A stretch of DNA of 46,043 bases from assembly GCA_947476145.1 (NCBI GenBank), contig CANJPH010000016.1, forward strand, positions 1 through 46,043, in the 5' to 3' direction. Source of the stretch: Bacteroidota bacterium. GTDB taxonomy: Bacteria > Bacteroidota > Bacteroidia > Chitinophagales > Chitinophagaceae. Shown one piece after another: positions 1-8,406 of this stretch. The notes beneath the pieces were generated by a model, which was given only the letters and a program-made list of their open reading frames with translations, made no database searches and was not told the DNA's origin. How positions within the stretch are numbered: the first letter of the stretch is position 1; every line of letters starts with the position of its first letter. The translations under genes were made by a program, and so were the position numbers.

Positions 1-1365
1 ATTCACCGAAGTTTCTGCTTTTAATGCTGTGTTATAACTTATTTGGTATAAGCTAGGTGCTTTAAATCCAGATGAGATGCTGGAAATTAAACGAAGTCCT
101 GGCTGAATTACATAAGAAGGGCTTACAGTAAAGGTTTGATTGTCGCCATAACGTGAATGGTGATTATATCTTGTGCCCAATTCAAGTAACCATTTTTTAG
201 AAGCATCATTTATTAAAAGTGATCCGTACAATGCATTTTGAAATTGAAAAGTATCTTTAAAATTTTCATTATAAGGGCCGTATACGCTAATGCTAGCATA
301 GGTTTGGTTGTAGGAACCGTATCTAAAATCTGAACCCAGTATCCATTGTATGTTTTGCCCAATGGACTTGGATAAAAACACATCTGCAAAATGTGTTTTA
401 CCGGCATATTGGTTGTTCTCGTAAGTGATATATTTTTTATCGGCGCTATCATTTAAATAACTTCTATCCTGAGTAGTATATTGGTATTGAAACTGAAAAA
501 CGGTTTTATCTTTTTTATATTTTAATTGCATTCCCGTCATGGTGGTGGCATTGTTAAAATATTCGTCCTTATCATCTTTGAATGCACCATAATCAATACT
601 GGCTTTGTACGCCGTTTTACGCGTATTTGCCTGCAGCGACCAATTGTCATTCATGGCATAATTTAATTTAGTATACCAACTATTGTTTTTGTATCCATCC
701 TTATCGTAATTGCCAGTATTGTTTTTATCATTGGCGGAAGAGAATCCATCTGCTTTTTGATTTTCAAAACCAATCGTGTAATTTATTTTTGCCAAGGAAC
801 CGTTCAGTGATAATTGATTTGTTTTGGTCCCATAAGTACCTGCACTTGCGCCTGCTGTTAAAAAGCTTCCGGTTTTTTTCTTGGTAATAATATTAATGAC
901 ACCTCCAATTGCATCCGATCCATACATCGTACTTTGAGAACCTTTTAAAATTTCAATTCTTTCAATTTGAGCAAGCGGTACGAGGTTTAAATCAAATTCA
1001 TTACTAATCATAGAGGGGTCGCCTACTGGAGCACCGTCTACTAAGATTAAAGTCCTGCCACTGGAAGCGCCTCGCATATAAATACTAGGTACCGTGCCTG
1101 CATTGCTTAATGCACCTGGCAAATACATGCCCGCTTGTTCGCTTAATACCTGCGCCACCGACTGTCCTGCATGTGCATTTAATTGTTCGGCCGTAATTAC
1201 AGTGACCACTTTGCCGGTAGCGTTTTGTTTCTGCTCAATTTTATTAGCAGTTACAATCACTTCGTCTAAAGTGGATATTTTGTTTTGGGAAAGACTGTCT
1301 TTTTGCCCAAAGAGGAGGGTGGTAGCGATTAAGCCTGCCGAGAGCGTGATTAATTTTTTGCTCAT
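1..1365 (-). CDS. btuB: TonB-dependent outer-membrane receptor, BtuB-like (partial, 3' end outside window)
   Basis: Outer-membrane receptor that probably takes up cobalamin using TonB energy. The reverse strand stays open for 455 codons from an ATG at 1365 to the window edge, so the C-terminal barrel is missing. The N-terminus has a short signal peptide (MSKKLITLSAGLIATTLLFG). A TonB-box-like stretch follows (DEVIVTA, about residues 32-38), then a plug domain with the typical SIYMRGASSGRTLILVDGAP and a region ending YGSDAIGGVINIITKK. The rest is Asn/Lys/Tyr-rich and suits beta strands. The substrate is inferred mainly from the cobalamin riboswitch directly upstream; the receptor alone could be another TonB receptor. 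The start codon lies in a hairpin described separately. Confidence 0.85.
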   Translation of the reverse strand, partial: MSKKLITLSAGLIATTLLFGQKDSLSQNKISTLDEVIVTANKIEQKQNATGKVVTVITAEQLNAHAGQSVAQVLSEQAGMYLPGALSNAGTVPSIYMRGASSGRTLILVDGAPVGDPSMISNEFDLNLVPLAQIERIEILKGSQSTMYGSDAIGGVINIITKKKTGSFLTAGASAGTYGTKTNQLSLNGSLAKINYTIGFENQKADGFSSANDKNNTGNYDKDGYKNNSWYTKLNYAMNDNWSLQANTRKTAYKASIDYGAFKDDKDEYFNNATTMTGMQLKYKKDKTVFQFQYQYTTQDRSYLNDSADKKYITYENNQYAGKTHFADVFLSKSIGQNIQWILGSDFRYGSYNQTYASISVYGPYNENFKDTFQFQNALYGSLLINDASKKWLLELGTRYNHHSRYGDNQTFTVSPSYVIQPGLRLISSISSGFKAPSLYQISYNTALKAETSVN

Positions 1366-1393
1366 TGTTTTGTTTTTTGAGTTAACAATGAGC
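1360..1393 (-). promoter_or_regulatory. Start-codon-containing hairpin in the btuB leader
   Basis: The arms 1360-1369 (gctcattgtt on the plus strand) and 1384-1393 (aacaatgagc) are perfectly complementary over 10 bp with a 14-nt loop. On the btuB transcript the ATG (1365-1363) is inside the 3' arm, so folding would hide the start. This may be the output part of the upstream riboswitch. A second copy of the 7-nt anti-start sequence aacaatg sits at 1471-1477, and cattgtt there could also pair with a caacaat copy made from 1419-1425, so alternative folds exist. The pairing is seen directly; the function is inferred. Confidence 0.6.
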
Positions 1394-1525
1394 TTTCTGG
1401 AAAAAAGAACCATAATTAATTGTTGGGGGAATTTATAAGCTAGTAAAAAACTAACTTTTAAATTTTGTTCAACAATGTTTTTACAATCCTGCTTTTTACC
1501 CGAAAGCTGTTGGTTATAAATTAAC

Positions 1526-1690
1526 TAGGCAGGTCTTCTGGCTTGTTCTTTTAAATTGCGTCCTTCCCAAATTGCTTCAGTGGATTTGTGCAATTCGTTG
1601 TTACCAACGATGAACTTACAGCTACGGGAATAGCTCCAGCATTTACTGGATTCCCTTTTAATCATTTGCATGAACCTAATTCCAAGGCAA
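1526..1690 (-). ncRNA. Cobalamin (B12/adenosylcobalamin) riboswitch aptamer
   Basis: Read on the reverse strand the region holds the family's conserved blocks in order. First comes TTAGGTTCATGCAAATGATT followed by AAAAGGGAATCC. Then comes GGAGCTATTCCCGTAGCTGT, which matches the conserved core. Last is the B12 box AAGCCAGAAGACCTGCCT at about 1527-1545. It precedes a btuB-like receptor, the classic target. The 3' edge is well set by the B12 box; the 5' edge is approximate. A small ORF overlapping it (1525-1731) is not a gene. Confidence 0.92.
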
Positions 1691-1695
1691 ACATA
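1688..1695 (-). promoter_or_regulatory. Candidate -7 element (TATGTTTG) for the btuB leader
   Basis: The reverse strand reads TATGTTTG, an exact match to the Bacteroidota TAnnTTTG element. It lies just upstream of the first conserved riboswitch block, so transcription would begin almost at the aptamer edge. No TTG was found at the expected 19-21 bp spacing, so the call is moderate. Confidence 0.45.
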
Positions 1696-1824
1696 GTTAG
1701 AATAGGATTGGCTGTAGCGTTTAATTATCAACGCTTTGTTGAAAACTAGCTAACATTTTATATATTTATCCCATAACAAAGCGGATTTAATTTAAATAGT
1801 ACGCTCATATTAAATATTGTTGGA

Positions 1825-3162
1825 ATGAAAGAAAAGCAAGGCATCAATTTTTTTAGTCTCACCATGATTGTGATAAGCTTAGTCATTGGTATGGGTATTT
1901 TTAAAACCCCAGCCACTATTGCCGCGAAATCAGGAACCGAGTTAATTTTTTTTAGTGCTTGGATCATTGGAGGTATTATTGCATTATTTGGTGCGCTTAC
2001 CTATGCGGAAATCGGCCAAAGATTGCCTGTAATGGGCGGTTATTATAAAGTATTTGCACATTGTTATCATCCAGGTGTTGGATTTACTATAAACGTGCTC
2101 ATCTTAATAAGTAATGCAGCATCCCTTGCAGTAGTTGCATTAATTGGCGCAGACTATGTAAGCGACTTATTATTTGGACATCCTTCGAGTACCTTGTTTA
2201 ATGTAGGTATTGCTTCTTTATCTGTTGGACTTTTTTATATTGTTAATTTATTAGGATTAAAAACAAGTAGTAGAACACAAAATGTGTTAATGATTGTAAA
2301 AATTAGTTTAATCCTATTGCTTATTTCTTCTTTCTTCAAAGGAGTAACCGTTCCAATACATGGAGTGAATGAAGGAGAAATTAGAGTTTATAATGGACAC
2401 AATGGCGGACTCTTATTATTGGTGAGTTTGGTTTCTGTTTTCTTTACTTATGGGGGCTATCAACAAACGATTAATTTTGGCTCGGAAGTAAAATCGGCTA
2501 AGACCATGCAACGTGGGATTGTACTAGGTATTTTTATAGTTTTGTTTTTATACCTCGCAATCAATTACACATATATTCAAGTGATTGGATTTAATGAGAT
2601 GAAAAACGCCAACGCCATTGGATCATTATTATTTGAAGCCTGGTTTGGAAAATATGGTGCCAAGGTTTTTGATTTTGCAATGGTATTGAGTGTGTTGGCT
2701 TATGTGAATGTAATTTTAATGAGTAATCCACGGGTGATGTTTGCCATGAGTGAGGATAAAGTGTTGCCTAAAATATTTCAAACCAAGCATCCTAAAACGG
2801 AGGCCTTGGTGCCGGGATTAACGGTGTTTGCTATCACCACTATTTTAGTGACGTTTTTTGGCAAAGGGGTAGACGATGTCTTAAGCTTTAGTATCTTTTT
2901 AGACTGTCTGGGTATGAGTACCTCGGCAGCCACTTTATTTATTTTAAGAAAAAGAGGGCAGGGGGATGCTGCTGTTACAGGTGTCATGAAAAAATGGACG
3001 CCTATTTTAGCGGGTATATTTGTACTGGCTTATGCATTTGTGGCCGTGGCGGTGGTTATTGATAAACCTTATGCTGCGTTAACAGCAGTGTGTTTAATTA
3101 TAATTGTACTTATTATTTACAGGGTGTACTATTATAAAAAGCAGGATTTGGTCCAAAACTAA
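1825..3162 (+). CDS. APC-superfamily amino acid permease
   Basis: Inner-membrane amino acid transporter of the APC superfamily (445 aa, the usual length). TM1 carries the family's unwound-helix motif, visible as IGMGIFKTPATIA around residues 22-34. This is followed by a second helix with GALTYAEIGQRLP. About 12 hydrophobic segments can be counted, and the C-terminus is short and basic (YYYKKQD). It resembles the LAT/SteT exchanger branch, but the substrate cannot be read from sequence. It is transcribed divergently from the btuB leader and stands alone, with tolC starting 130 bp later behind its own promoter. A weak hairpin (aaggc/gcctt near 3164-3179) follows it but has no clear T-tract. Confidence 0.85.
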   Translation: MKEKQGINFFSLTMIVISLVIGMGIFKTPATIAAKSGTELIFFSAWIIGGIIALFGALTYAEIGQRLPVMGGYYKVFAHCYHPGVGFTINVLILISNAASLAVVALIGADYVSDLLFGHPSSTLFNVGIASLSVGLFYIVNLLGLKTSSRTQNVLMIVKISLILLLISSFFKGVTVPIHGVNEGEIRVYNGHNGGLLLLVSLVSVFFTYGGYQQTINFGSEVKSAKTMQRGIVLGIFIVLFLYLAINYTYIQVIGFNEMKNANAIGSLLFEAWFGKYGAKVFDFAMVLSVLAYVNVILMSNPRVMFAMSEDKVLPKIFQTKHPKTEALVPGLTVFAITTILVTFFGKGVDDVLSFSIFLDCLGMSTSAATLFILRKRGQGDAAVTGVMKKWTPILAGIFVLAYAFVAVAVVIDKPYAALTAVCLIIIVLIIYRVYYYKKQDLVQN

Positions 3163-3219
3163 GGCTTAAACCTGCCTTTCATCTATTAAAAAATGGCCTT
3201 AAATGGCATCCTTTTCCGT

Positions 3220-3238
3220 TTGTCTAAAAATTAGACAA
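3220..3238. promoter_or_regulatory. Palindromic operator-like site upstream of tolC
   Basis: Perfect inverted repeat ttgtctaa-aaa-ttagacaa, 8-bp arms and 3-nt centre. It ends 16 bp before the predicted -7 element of the tolC promoter, over the place where the -33 element should be. This geometry suits a dimeric repressor or activator; no regulator gene is in the window. Confidence 0.5.
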
Positions 3239-3254
3239 GTAGGCGCGATTAGTT

Positions 3255-3262
3255 TACTTTTG
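3255..3262 (+). promoter_or_regulatory. Promoter -7 element (TACTTTTG) of the tolC-adaptor operon
   Basis: Exact TAnnTTTG match 30 bp before the tolC ATG. No TTG is present 19-21 bp upstream; that space is taken by the palindrome at 3220-3238. A second inverted repeat begins directly after the element. Confidence 0.6.
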
Positions 3263-3282
3263 TAGCGTAAAATGGTACGCTA
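3263..3282. promoter_or_regulatory. Second inverted repeat at the tolC transcription start
   Basis: Arms tagcgta (3263-3269) and tacgcta (3276-3282) with a 6-nt spacer, immediately after the -7 element, so it covers the probable start of transcription. It could be an operator or a 5' hairpin in the mRNA. Confidence 0.45.
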
Positions 3283-3292
3283 AAATAAACAC

Positions 3293-4756
3293 ATGAAACA
3301 CATAGTTGCATTATTATTATTTATAAGTATTTCTTTGGGCTTAATTGCACAGGAAACAACCCAATGGGATCTAAAAACCTGCGTTGAGTATGCGATTAAG
3401 CATAATATTTCGGTTCAGCAGGCGGATGTTCAGGCCAGACTTGCCAAATTACAAGCAGATGTGGCTAAATCCAACCAATTACCAACCATTAATGGTTCCT
3501 CTGGCATGGGTTTAAGATTGGGAAGGTCTATTGACCCGACCACCAACGGATTTACCAACACCCAATTCTTGTACAACAATTTTGGGTTAAATGGGGGTAT
3601 TCAAATTTTTAGTGCGGGTAAATTGCGCAATACAGCCGATGCATCTATTTTAAGTTGGCAGGCATCTGAGGCAGATAAGCAAAACACTTCCAATGATATT
3701 TCAATGAGTGTGGCTACTTATTATTTACAAGTATTATCTGCAATTGAGCAAGCCGAAATCGCTAAAATACAAATTGAGCAAACCAAGCAACAATTGGCAG
3801 CTACTAAGAAAAGAGTGGAAGTGGGATTATTGCCTGAATTAAATTTATTAGAACTAGAAACACAATTGGCTAACGATAGCAGTACTTTTATTTCAGCAAG
3901 CGCTAACATTGATCAAAGTAAAATGAACTTGAAAGCATTATTGAATTTAGATGCCAGCAAGCCTTTTGATATCATCGCTCAATCCGTGGATCAAATTAAA
4001 TTACAATCCTTCGCGGACTTACAACCAGATTATGTTTTTGGTGTAGCTTCTCAAAACCTACCAGGGGTAAGGGCTGCAGCTTTGCGTGTGAAAGCAGCCA
4101 CTAAAAATCAGTTGGCAGCCAAAGCCAATTTTTATCCAAGTATTAGCTTTGGATATAACTTAAGCTCTAACTTTTCCAACGTATTTAATTATGTAAGCGG
4201 ATTTAATTTTTCAGGATATAGTACACCTACAGCCGCTTCCCCTTTTGTTACAGTGAATAGCACTAAATATTTTATTCAAAGCCCAGTGTATACTGCGGTT
4301 ACTTCACAAAGAAATTGGGGCAATATCTGGAATGGATGGAGCAATCAAGTGAATAATAATTTTGGACAGAGCTTTGGATTTCAAATGAACATTCCCATCT
4401 TTAACGCCAATCAATCTAAAATTTCCTACGCGCAAGCAAAACTTAATTATCGCAGTGCGAGTTTGCAAGAGGAAAATACCAACTTAAAGCTAAAGCAGGA
4501 TATTTATACGGCGTATACCAATGCGGTAGTGGCTTTCAATAAATTAGCAGCTACACAAAAAGCGTTAACATCGGCTGAAAAAACATACCAGTTTGCAACA
4601 AAACGTTATGACCTTGGTTTGTTAGGCACCATTGAATTATTAAACAATCAAAATAATTTCCTTAAAGCAAAAGTGAATTTTAAATCGGCACAGTACGAGT
4701 ATGTGTTTAGAATTAAATTACTTGAGTTTTACAAAGGGGAAGCATTATCATTATAA
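3293..4756 (+). CDS. TolC-family outer-membrane efflux protein
   Basis: Outer-membrane channel for a tripartite exporter (487 aa). It starts with a signal peptide (KHIVALLLFISISLGLIAQ, cleaved about residue 20). Then comes the OEP start WDLKTCVEYAIKHNISVQQA. Two alternating alpha-helical repeats rich in Ala, Gln and Lys follow, typical of the TolC tunnel. The second repeat contains TYQFATKRYDLGLLGTIELL, the usual near-C-terminal OEP signature. The middle (about residues 270-370) is Ser/Asn/Tyr-rich and suits the beta-barrel part. The periplasmic adaptor gene follows after 29 bp, so both are one operon behind the promoter at 3255. Confidence 0.93.
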   Translation: MKHIVALLLFISISLGLIAQETTQWDLKTCVEYAIKHNISVQQADVQARLAKLQADVAKSNQLPTINGSSGMGLRLGRSIDPTTNGFTNTQFLYNNFGLNGGIQIFSAGKLRNTADASILSWQASEADKQNTSNDISMSVATYYLQVLSAIEQAEIAKIQIEQTKQQLAATKKRVEVGLLPELNLLELETQLANDSSTFISASANIDQSKMNLKALLNLDASKPFDIIAQSVDQIKLQSFADLQPDYVFGVASQNLPGVRAAALRVKAATKNQLAAKANFYPSISFGYNLSSNFSNVFNYVSGFNFSGYSTPTAASPFVTVNSTKYFIQSPVYTAVTSQRNWGNIWNGWSNQVNNNFGQSFGFQMNIPIFNANQSKISYAQAKLNYRSASLQEENTNLKLKQDIYTAYTNAVVAFNKLAATQKALTSAEKTYQFATKRYDLGLLGTIELLNNQNNFLKAKVNFKSAQYEYVFRIKLLEFYKGEALSL

Positions 4757-4785
4757 AGTTATTAGCATTAACAAAATAGACAATT

Positions 4786-6141
4786 ATGAAGAAGAAATTA
4801 ATTTGGATACTAGGTGGCTTGTTTGCAGTGATTATACTGTTGGTTATTTTAAAAAAAGCCGGTGTAGTTGGTAAAGAAACAGGTGAAGAAGTGACAACTG
4901 AAAAAGTACAATTGCGTACCATCACTGAATCGGTTAACGCGAGTGGTAAAGTGTTTCCTGAAATTGAAGTAAAAGTAAGCCCGGATATTTCTGGTGAGGT
5001 AGTGAACCTTTTTGTGGAAGAAGGGGACAGGGTGACGAAGGGACAAGTGTTGGCTAAAATTTACGCCGATATTTATTCTACGCAAAGAGATCAGGTTACA
5101 GCAAGCGTTAATCAATCAGAAGCTCAATACGAAAATGTAAAAGCGGGTTTAAGTGGTTTGAAGACAAGTTATGAGAACACAAAAACTACTTACGAGCGAT
5201 ATAAAAAATTATTAGAAGATAAAATTGTTTCAAGAGCTGAGTTTGAGCAAACAGAACAAAGTTATCGATCTGCGGAGTCTGGTTATTTAAGTGCACAACA
5301 ATCCATTAAAAGTAGTCAAGCACAAATACAAGGGGTGAGAGCGCAATTGTCTCGTGCCGAAAAAGATTTAGCACGAACTACCATTGTTGCGCCAATGGAT
5401 GGTATTGTAAGTTCTATGGGTGTGAAAAAAGGAGAGCGCGTTGTAGGTACTGCTCAAATGGCAGGTACTGAAATGATGCGTGTTGCTGATATGAAGAGCA
5501 TTGAAGTAAGAGTAGATGTTGGTGAAAATGATATTACAAAAGTAAAAATTGGAGACACTGCCTTGGTAGAAGTAGATGCTTACAATAAAAGAAAATTCAA
5601 AGGAATTGTTTATAAAATTGCAAATCCAGTTTCTGCCTTATCCGCAACCTCCGCTTCAAGCACGGAAGTGGCTAACTATAAAGTGCATATTCGTTTAGAG
5701 GCTTCTAGCTACGAGGACTTAATTGTTGAAAATGCAAAGTTTCCATTCCGTCCCGGAATGACGGCGAGTGCAGACATTCAAACAAAATCTAAAGTAAACG
5801 TAATTTCTATTCCTTTAAATGCAGTCACTACAAGAGACAAAGAAGGAAATGGCAAAGACACAAAGGTTTCTAATGGTAAGCCAGAAGACAAAACTGCACC
5901 TGCACCTGCGAATACAGATGAAGATTTAAATGAAGTGGTTTTTGTGTTACAAAAGGATAATAAAGTGAAGATGGTGAAGGTGAAAACAGATATTCAGGAC
6001 TTAAATTATATTGAAGTAAGCGGATTAAAAGTGGGCGACGAAGTAATTACTGGTCCTTATAGTACAGTAAGTAAGCTATTGAAAGACGGTACTTTAGTGA
6101 AAGTGGTTGCCAAGGATAAATTATTCGAAGAAAAGAAGTAA
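4786..6141 (+). CDS. Periplasmic adaptor subunit (HlyD/MacA type)
   Basis: Membrane-fusion protein joining an inner-membrane pump to the TolC-like channel (451 aa). One N-terminal membrane anchor lies at about residues 5-22. A biotinyl-lipoyl half-motif follows (SPDISGEVVNLFVEEGDRV, about 66-84). Next is a long alpha-helical hairpin (about 105-200) and the second lipoyl half (RTTIVAPMDGIVSSMGVKKG). The C-terminal barrel domains come last. Residues about 350-380 are a polar, Lys/Asn/Pro-rich insert that looks unstructured. The usual next gene, a MacB-type ABC permease or RND pump, is absent: a terminator follows at once. The real partner must be encoded elsewhere. Confidence 0.9.
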   Translation: MKKKLIWILGGLFAVIILLVILKKAGVVGKETGEEVTTEKVQLRTITESVNASGKVFPEIEVKVSPDISGEVVNLFVEEGDRVTKGQVLAKIYADIYSTQRDQVTASVNQSEAQYENVKAGLSGLKTSYENTKTTYERYKKLLEDKIVSRAEFEQTEQSYRSAESGYLSAQQSIKSSQAQIQGVRAQLSRAEKDLARTTIVAPMDGIVSSMGVKKGERVVGTAQMAGTEMMRVADMKSIEVRVDVGENDITKVKIGDTALVEVDAYNKRKFKGIVYKIANPVSALSATSASSTEVANYKVHIRLEASSYEDLIVENAKFPFRPGMTASADIQTKSKVNVISIPLNAVTTRDKEGNGKDTKVSNGKPEDKTAPAPANTDEDLNEVVFVLQKDNKVKMVKVKTDIQDLNYIEVSGLKVGDEVITGPYSTVSKLLKDGTLVKVVAKDKLFEEKK

Positions 6142-6156
6142 ATCTATTTAAATAGT

Positions 6157-6194
6157 AAAAAAGGGGCACTTCTAAAAAATGTGCCCCTTTTTTT
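6157..6194 (+). terminator. Rho-independent terminator of the tolC-adaptor operon
   Basis: Stem with arms aaaaaaggggcac (6157-6169) and gtgcccctttttt (from 6181), loop of 11 nt, ending in a run of seven T. A-rich on one side and T-rich on the other, it could also work on the reverse strand. It ends just before gpsA. Confidence 0.9.
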
Positions 6195-6215
6195 ATGTTT
6201 TCGTATATTCGTCTT

Positions 6216-7229
6216 ATGAACACTAAGCGAATTGGAATTATTGGAAGTGGAAGTTGGGCTACCGCCATTGCAAAAATTGTAACCGATAATGGTTTTGCTA
6301 TTAATTGGTGGGTGCGCCAAGCCAATAATATTGAATATTTCCAAAAGCGTCATCACAATCCACATTATTTAAGAAACGCATATTTTGATGTTGCAAAAAT
6401 TCAATTCTCAGACAATATAAGCGAGGTAGTGAAGGATGCAGACATCATCATAATTGCGGTGCCTTCTATCCATATAGAAATGTCTTTAGCTTCTTTGGAT
6501 ATCAATGCATTACAGGGCAAGCAAGTAATTTCAGCCGTGAAGGGAGTAATTCCTAAAATAAATTTATTACTGAATCAATACTTGGAGCAAAAATTCAATT
6601 TCCCTATCAAGGATTATTTTACTTTACTTGGACCCAGTCATGCCGAGGAGGTTGCCGCTGAACAGTTATCTTATCTTACTTTTTCGGGGGTGAATCATGA
6701 GGATACACAGAACATTGCCAACTGTTTTAAAAACGAATACATTAATACGCTGGTGAATAATGATGTATTCGGAGTTCAATACGCAGGAGTTGCCAAAAAT
6801 ATTTATGCATTGGGTGCTGGAATTGCGCATGGCTTAGAGTATGGTGATAATTTTTTAAGCGTATTTATTGCCAATGCAGCAAGTGAAATGAAGCAATTAT
6901 TAAAGGGTGTGATGAAGCAAACCGAAGGACAATTTGAAAAGGTAAACTATTCCGCTTCTGTGTATTTAGGCGACCTTTTAGTGACTTGCTATTCCTTACA
7001 TAGTAGAAACAGAACCTTTGGTAATATGATTGGTAAAGGCTATTCGGTGCGTGCTGCCGAATTGGAAATGAATATGGTTGCCGAAGGCTATAATGCTTGT
7101 AAATGTATCATGGCTATCAACAAAGACATAGGCGTGCATTTGCCTATTGTGACTGCTATTTACCAAATACTTTGGGAGGGTGCCGATCCGGCAACTTCGT
7201 TTAAAGAGATTGAAAAGATCTTGGTTTAA
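6216..7229 (+). CDS. gpsA: NAD(P)-dependent glycerol-3-phosphate dehydrogenase
   Basis: Makes sn-glycerol-3-phosphate from dihydroxyacetone phosphate for phospholipid synthesis; cytoplasmic. The start is set at the ATG at 6216 (MNTKRIGIIGSGSWATAIAK, 337 aa). An upstream in-frame ATG at 6195 sits in the tail of the preceding terminator. The nucleotide-binding motif GSGSWATAIA is at about residues 9-18. The catalytic-site region with YAGVAKNIYALGAGIAHGLE (conserved Lys) is at about residues 192-211, and the substrate-binding segment reads SRNRTFGNMIGKG. The gene overlaps the convergent hemW by four bases. A possible variant -7 (TATATTCG, 6204-6211) precedes it but is weak. Confidence 0.93.
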   Translation: MNTKRIGIIGSGSWATAIAKIVTDNGFAINWWVRQANNIEYFQKRHHNPHYLRNAYFDVAKIQFSDNISEVVKDADIIIIAVPSIHIEMSLASLDINALQGKQVISAVKGVIPKINLLLNQYLEQKFNFPIKDYFTLLGPSHAEEVAAEQLSYLTFSGVNHEDTQNIANCFKNEYINTLVNNDVFGVQYAGVAKNIYALGAGIAHGLEYGDNFLSVFIANAASEMKQLLKGVMKQTEGQFEKVNYSASVYLGDLLVTCYSLHSRNRTFGNMIGKGYSVRAAELEMNMVAEGYNACKCIMAINKDIGVHLPIVTAIYQILWEGADPATSFKEIEKILV

Positions 7230-8350
7230 ACAATAAAGAACGCACTAGCAATACCGTCTGCTAAAAAGCGCGCTTGTTTTTTAATGGCAAATCCCTTGGT
7301 GGTTTGAATAAGCTTTTCTTCTTTTTGCAATGCATCCATAATACTTTGAGTGTGTTTTAAATAAGCTGCTCCAAATTGCGCATTAAGTATTTCCATATCC
7401 ACACCTTCCAAAAGTCTCAGTGATATCATCATGAATTCATTGTAGCGAGTTACTTCCTCCAATACTTCTATTTCAAAAGGAACATTTTCTTCCTGAATGG
7501 ACTGTATATATAATGGGTTGTTTGAAATATTCCATTGTCTTGAACTTACATTATAAGAATGTGCGGATGGTCCCAAACCTAAATAGGGTATGCCTTTCCA
7601 ATAATTGGTGTTATGTATACTCCTGTGACCAGGGTTAGCAAAATTTGAAATCTCATAATGCTCATATCCATTTTTGCTTAGAGCATCCACTACAATTTCA
7701 AAATGCCTTACTTGTTTTTCTGTATCTACGTTCTCTATTTTTTTCTTTTGAATTAAACTGTATAATGCCGTTTTTTCCTCCACCGTTAATGCATAGCAGG
7801 AGATATGGGGAACCTGAAATTCGTTTAATATTTCAATGTCTTTTAATAAGGCTTCATCCGATAAATGCGGGGTGCCATAAATGAGGTCGGCACTTATATT
7901 ATCTATGCCTGCTGCTTTTGCAAGTTCAATTGCAAGGAAGGATTGCTGGGTGGTATGTGCTCTATTCATCCAATCCAATGCTTCTTGTTGAAAGCTTTGA
8001 ATGCCAATACTTAGCCGGTTAATACCTGCCGTTTTCCAAAGTTTAGTTTTTTCAATACTAATATCATCGGGATTGGCTTCTAATGTAAACTCCTTTAATG
8101 CCGATAAATTAAAATGTTTGTGTAGGCTGCTAATGATTTTATCTACATGCGCCTGCTGCAAAAGGGAAGGGGTGCCTCCTCCAAAATAAAGGGTTTCTAT
8201 AGGACTGTTCAAATAGTTTTCCTGCAATGCAATTTCCTTGATCAATGCATCTACAAACGCATCCAAATCTTGCATTTTTGTAGAAAAATGAAAATTGCAA
8301 TAATGACAGGCTTTTTTGCAAAATGGGATATGAATATAAATGCCTGACAT
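7226..8350 (-). CDS. hemW: HemW-type radical SAM heme chaperone
   Basis: Radical SAM protein of the HemN/HemW family (374 aa). It opens with YIHIPFCKKACHYCNFHFS; the Cys-x3-Cys-x2-Cys set binds the 4Fe-4S cluster. The residue pattern after the third Cys (N-F, not x-C) matches HemW, not the coproporphyrinogen oxidase HemN. Also visible are YFGGGTPSLL (SAM binding) and the LSIGIQSFQQEALDWMNRAH segment. HemW is known to bind heme and pass it to acceptor proteins, so the common label 'coproporphyrinogen III oxidase' is probably wrong here. It is divergent from the DUF4271-hemD pair, so two tetrapyrrole-linked units share one intergenic region. Confidence 0.92.
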   Translation of the reverse strand: MSGIYIHIPFCKKACHYCNFHFSTKMQDLDAFVDALIKEIALQENYLNSPIETLYFGGGTPSLLQQAHVDKIISSLHKHFNLSALKEFTLEANPDDISIEKTKLWKTAGINRLSIGIQSFQQEALDWMNRAHTTQQSFLAIELAKAAGIDNISADLIYGTPHLSDEALLKDIEILNEFQVPHISCYALTVEEKTALYSLIQKKKIENVDTEKQVRHFEIVVDALSKNGYEHYEISNFANPGHRSIHNTNYWKGIPYLGLGPSAHSYNVSSRQWNISNNPLYIQSIQEENVPFEIEVLEEVTRYNEFMMISLRLLEGVDMEILNAQFGAAYLKHTQSIMDALQKEEKLIQTTKGFAIKKQARFLADGIASAFFIV

Positions 8351-8366
8351 AATTGTGTTTGGGTAA

Positions 8367-8374
8367 CAAAGCTA
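8367..8374 (-). promoter_or_regulatory. Promoter -7 element (TAGCTTTG) of hemW
   Basis: Reverse strand reads TAGCTTTG, an exact TAnnTTTG match ending 16 bp before the hemW ATG, which predicts a leader of about ten bases. No TTG at the standard distance was found. Confidence 0.55.
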
Positions 8375-8406
8375 ACTATAAGTTACTAATTCTGATAGAG
8401 TATACT

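Noticed and set aside
1094..1438. Forward ORF of 114 codons opposite btuB
   Set aside because: Antisense shadow of the receptor gene, Cys-rich without any family pattern.
1525..1731. Reverse-strand ORF of 68 codons
   Set aside because: It lies across the cobalamin riboswitch; the bases are explained by the conserved RNA and the protein has no features.
6195..6215. N-terminal extension of gpsA from an upstream ATG
   Set aside because: That ATG is in the tail of the preceding terminator; the nucleotide-binding motif fits the start at 6216.
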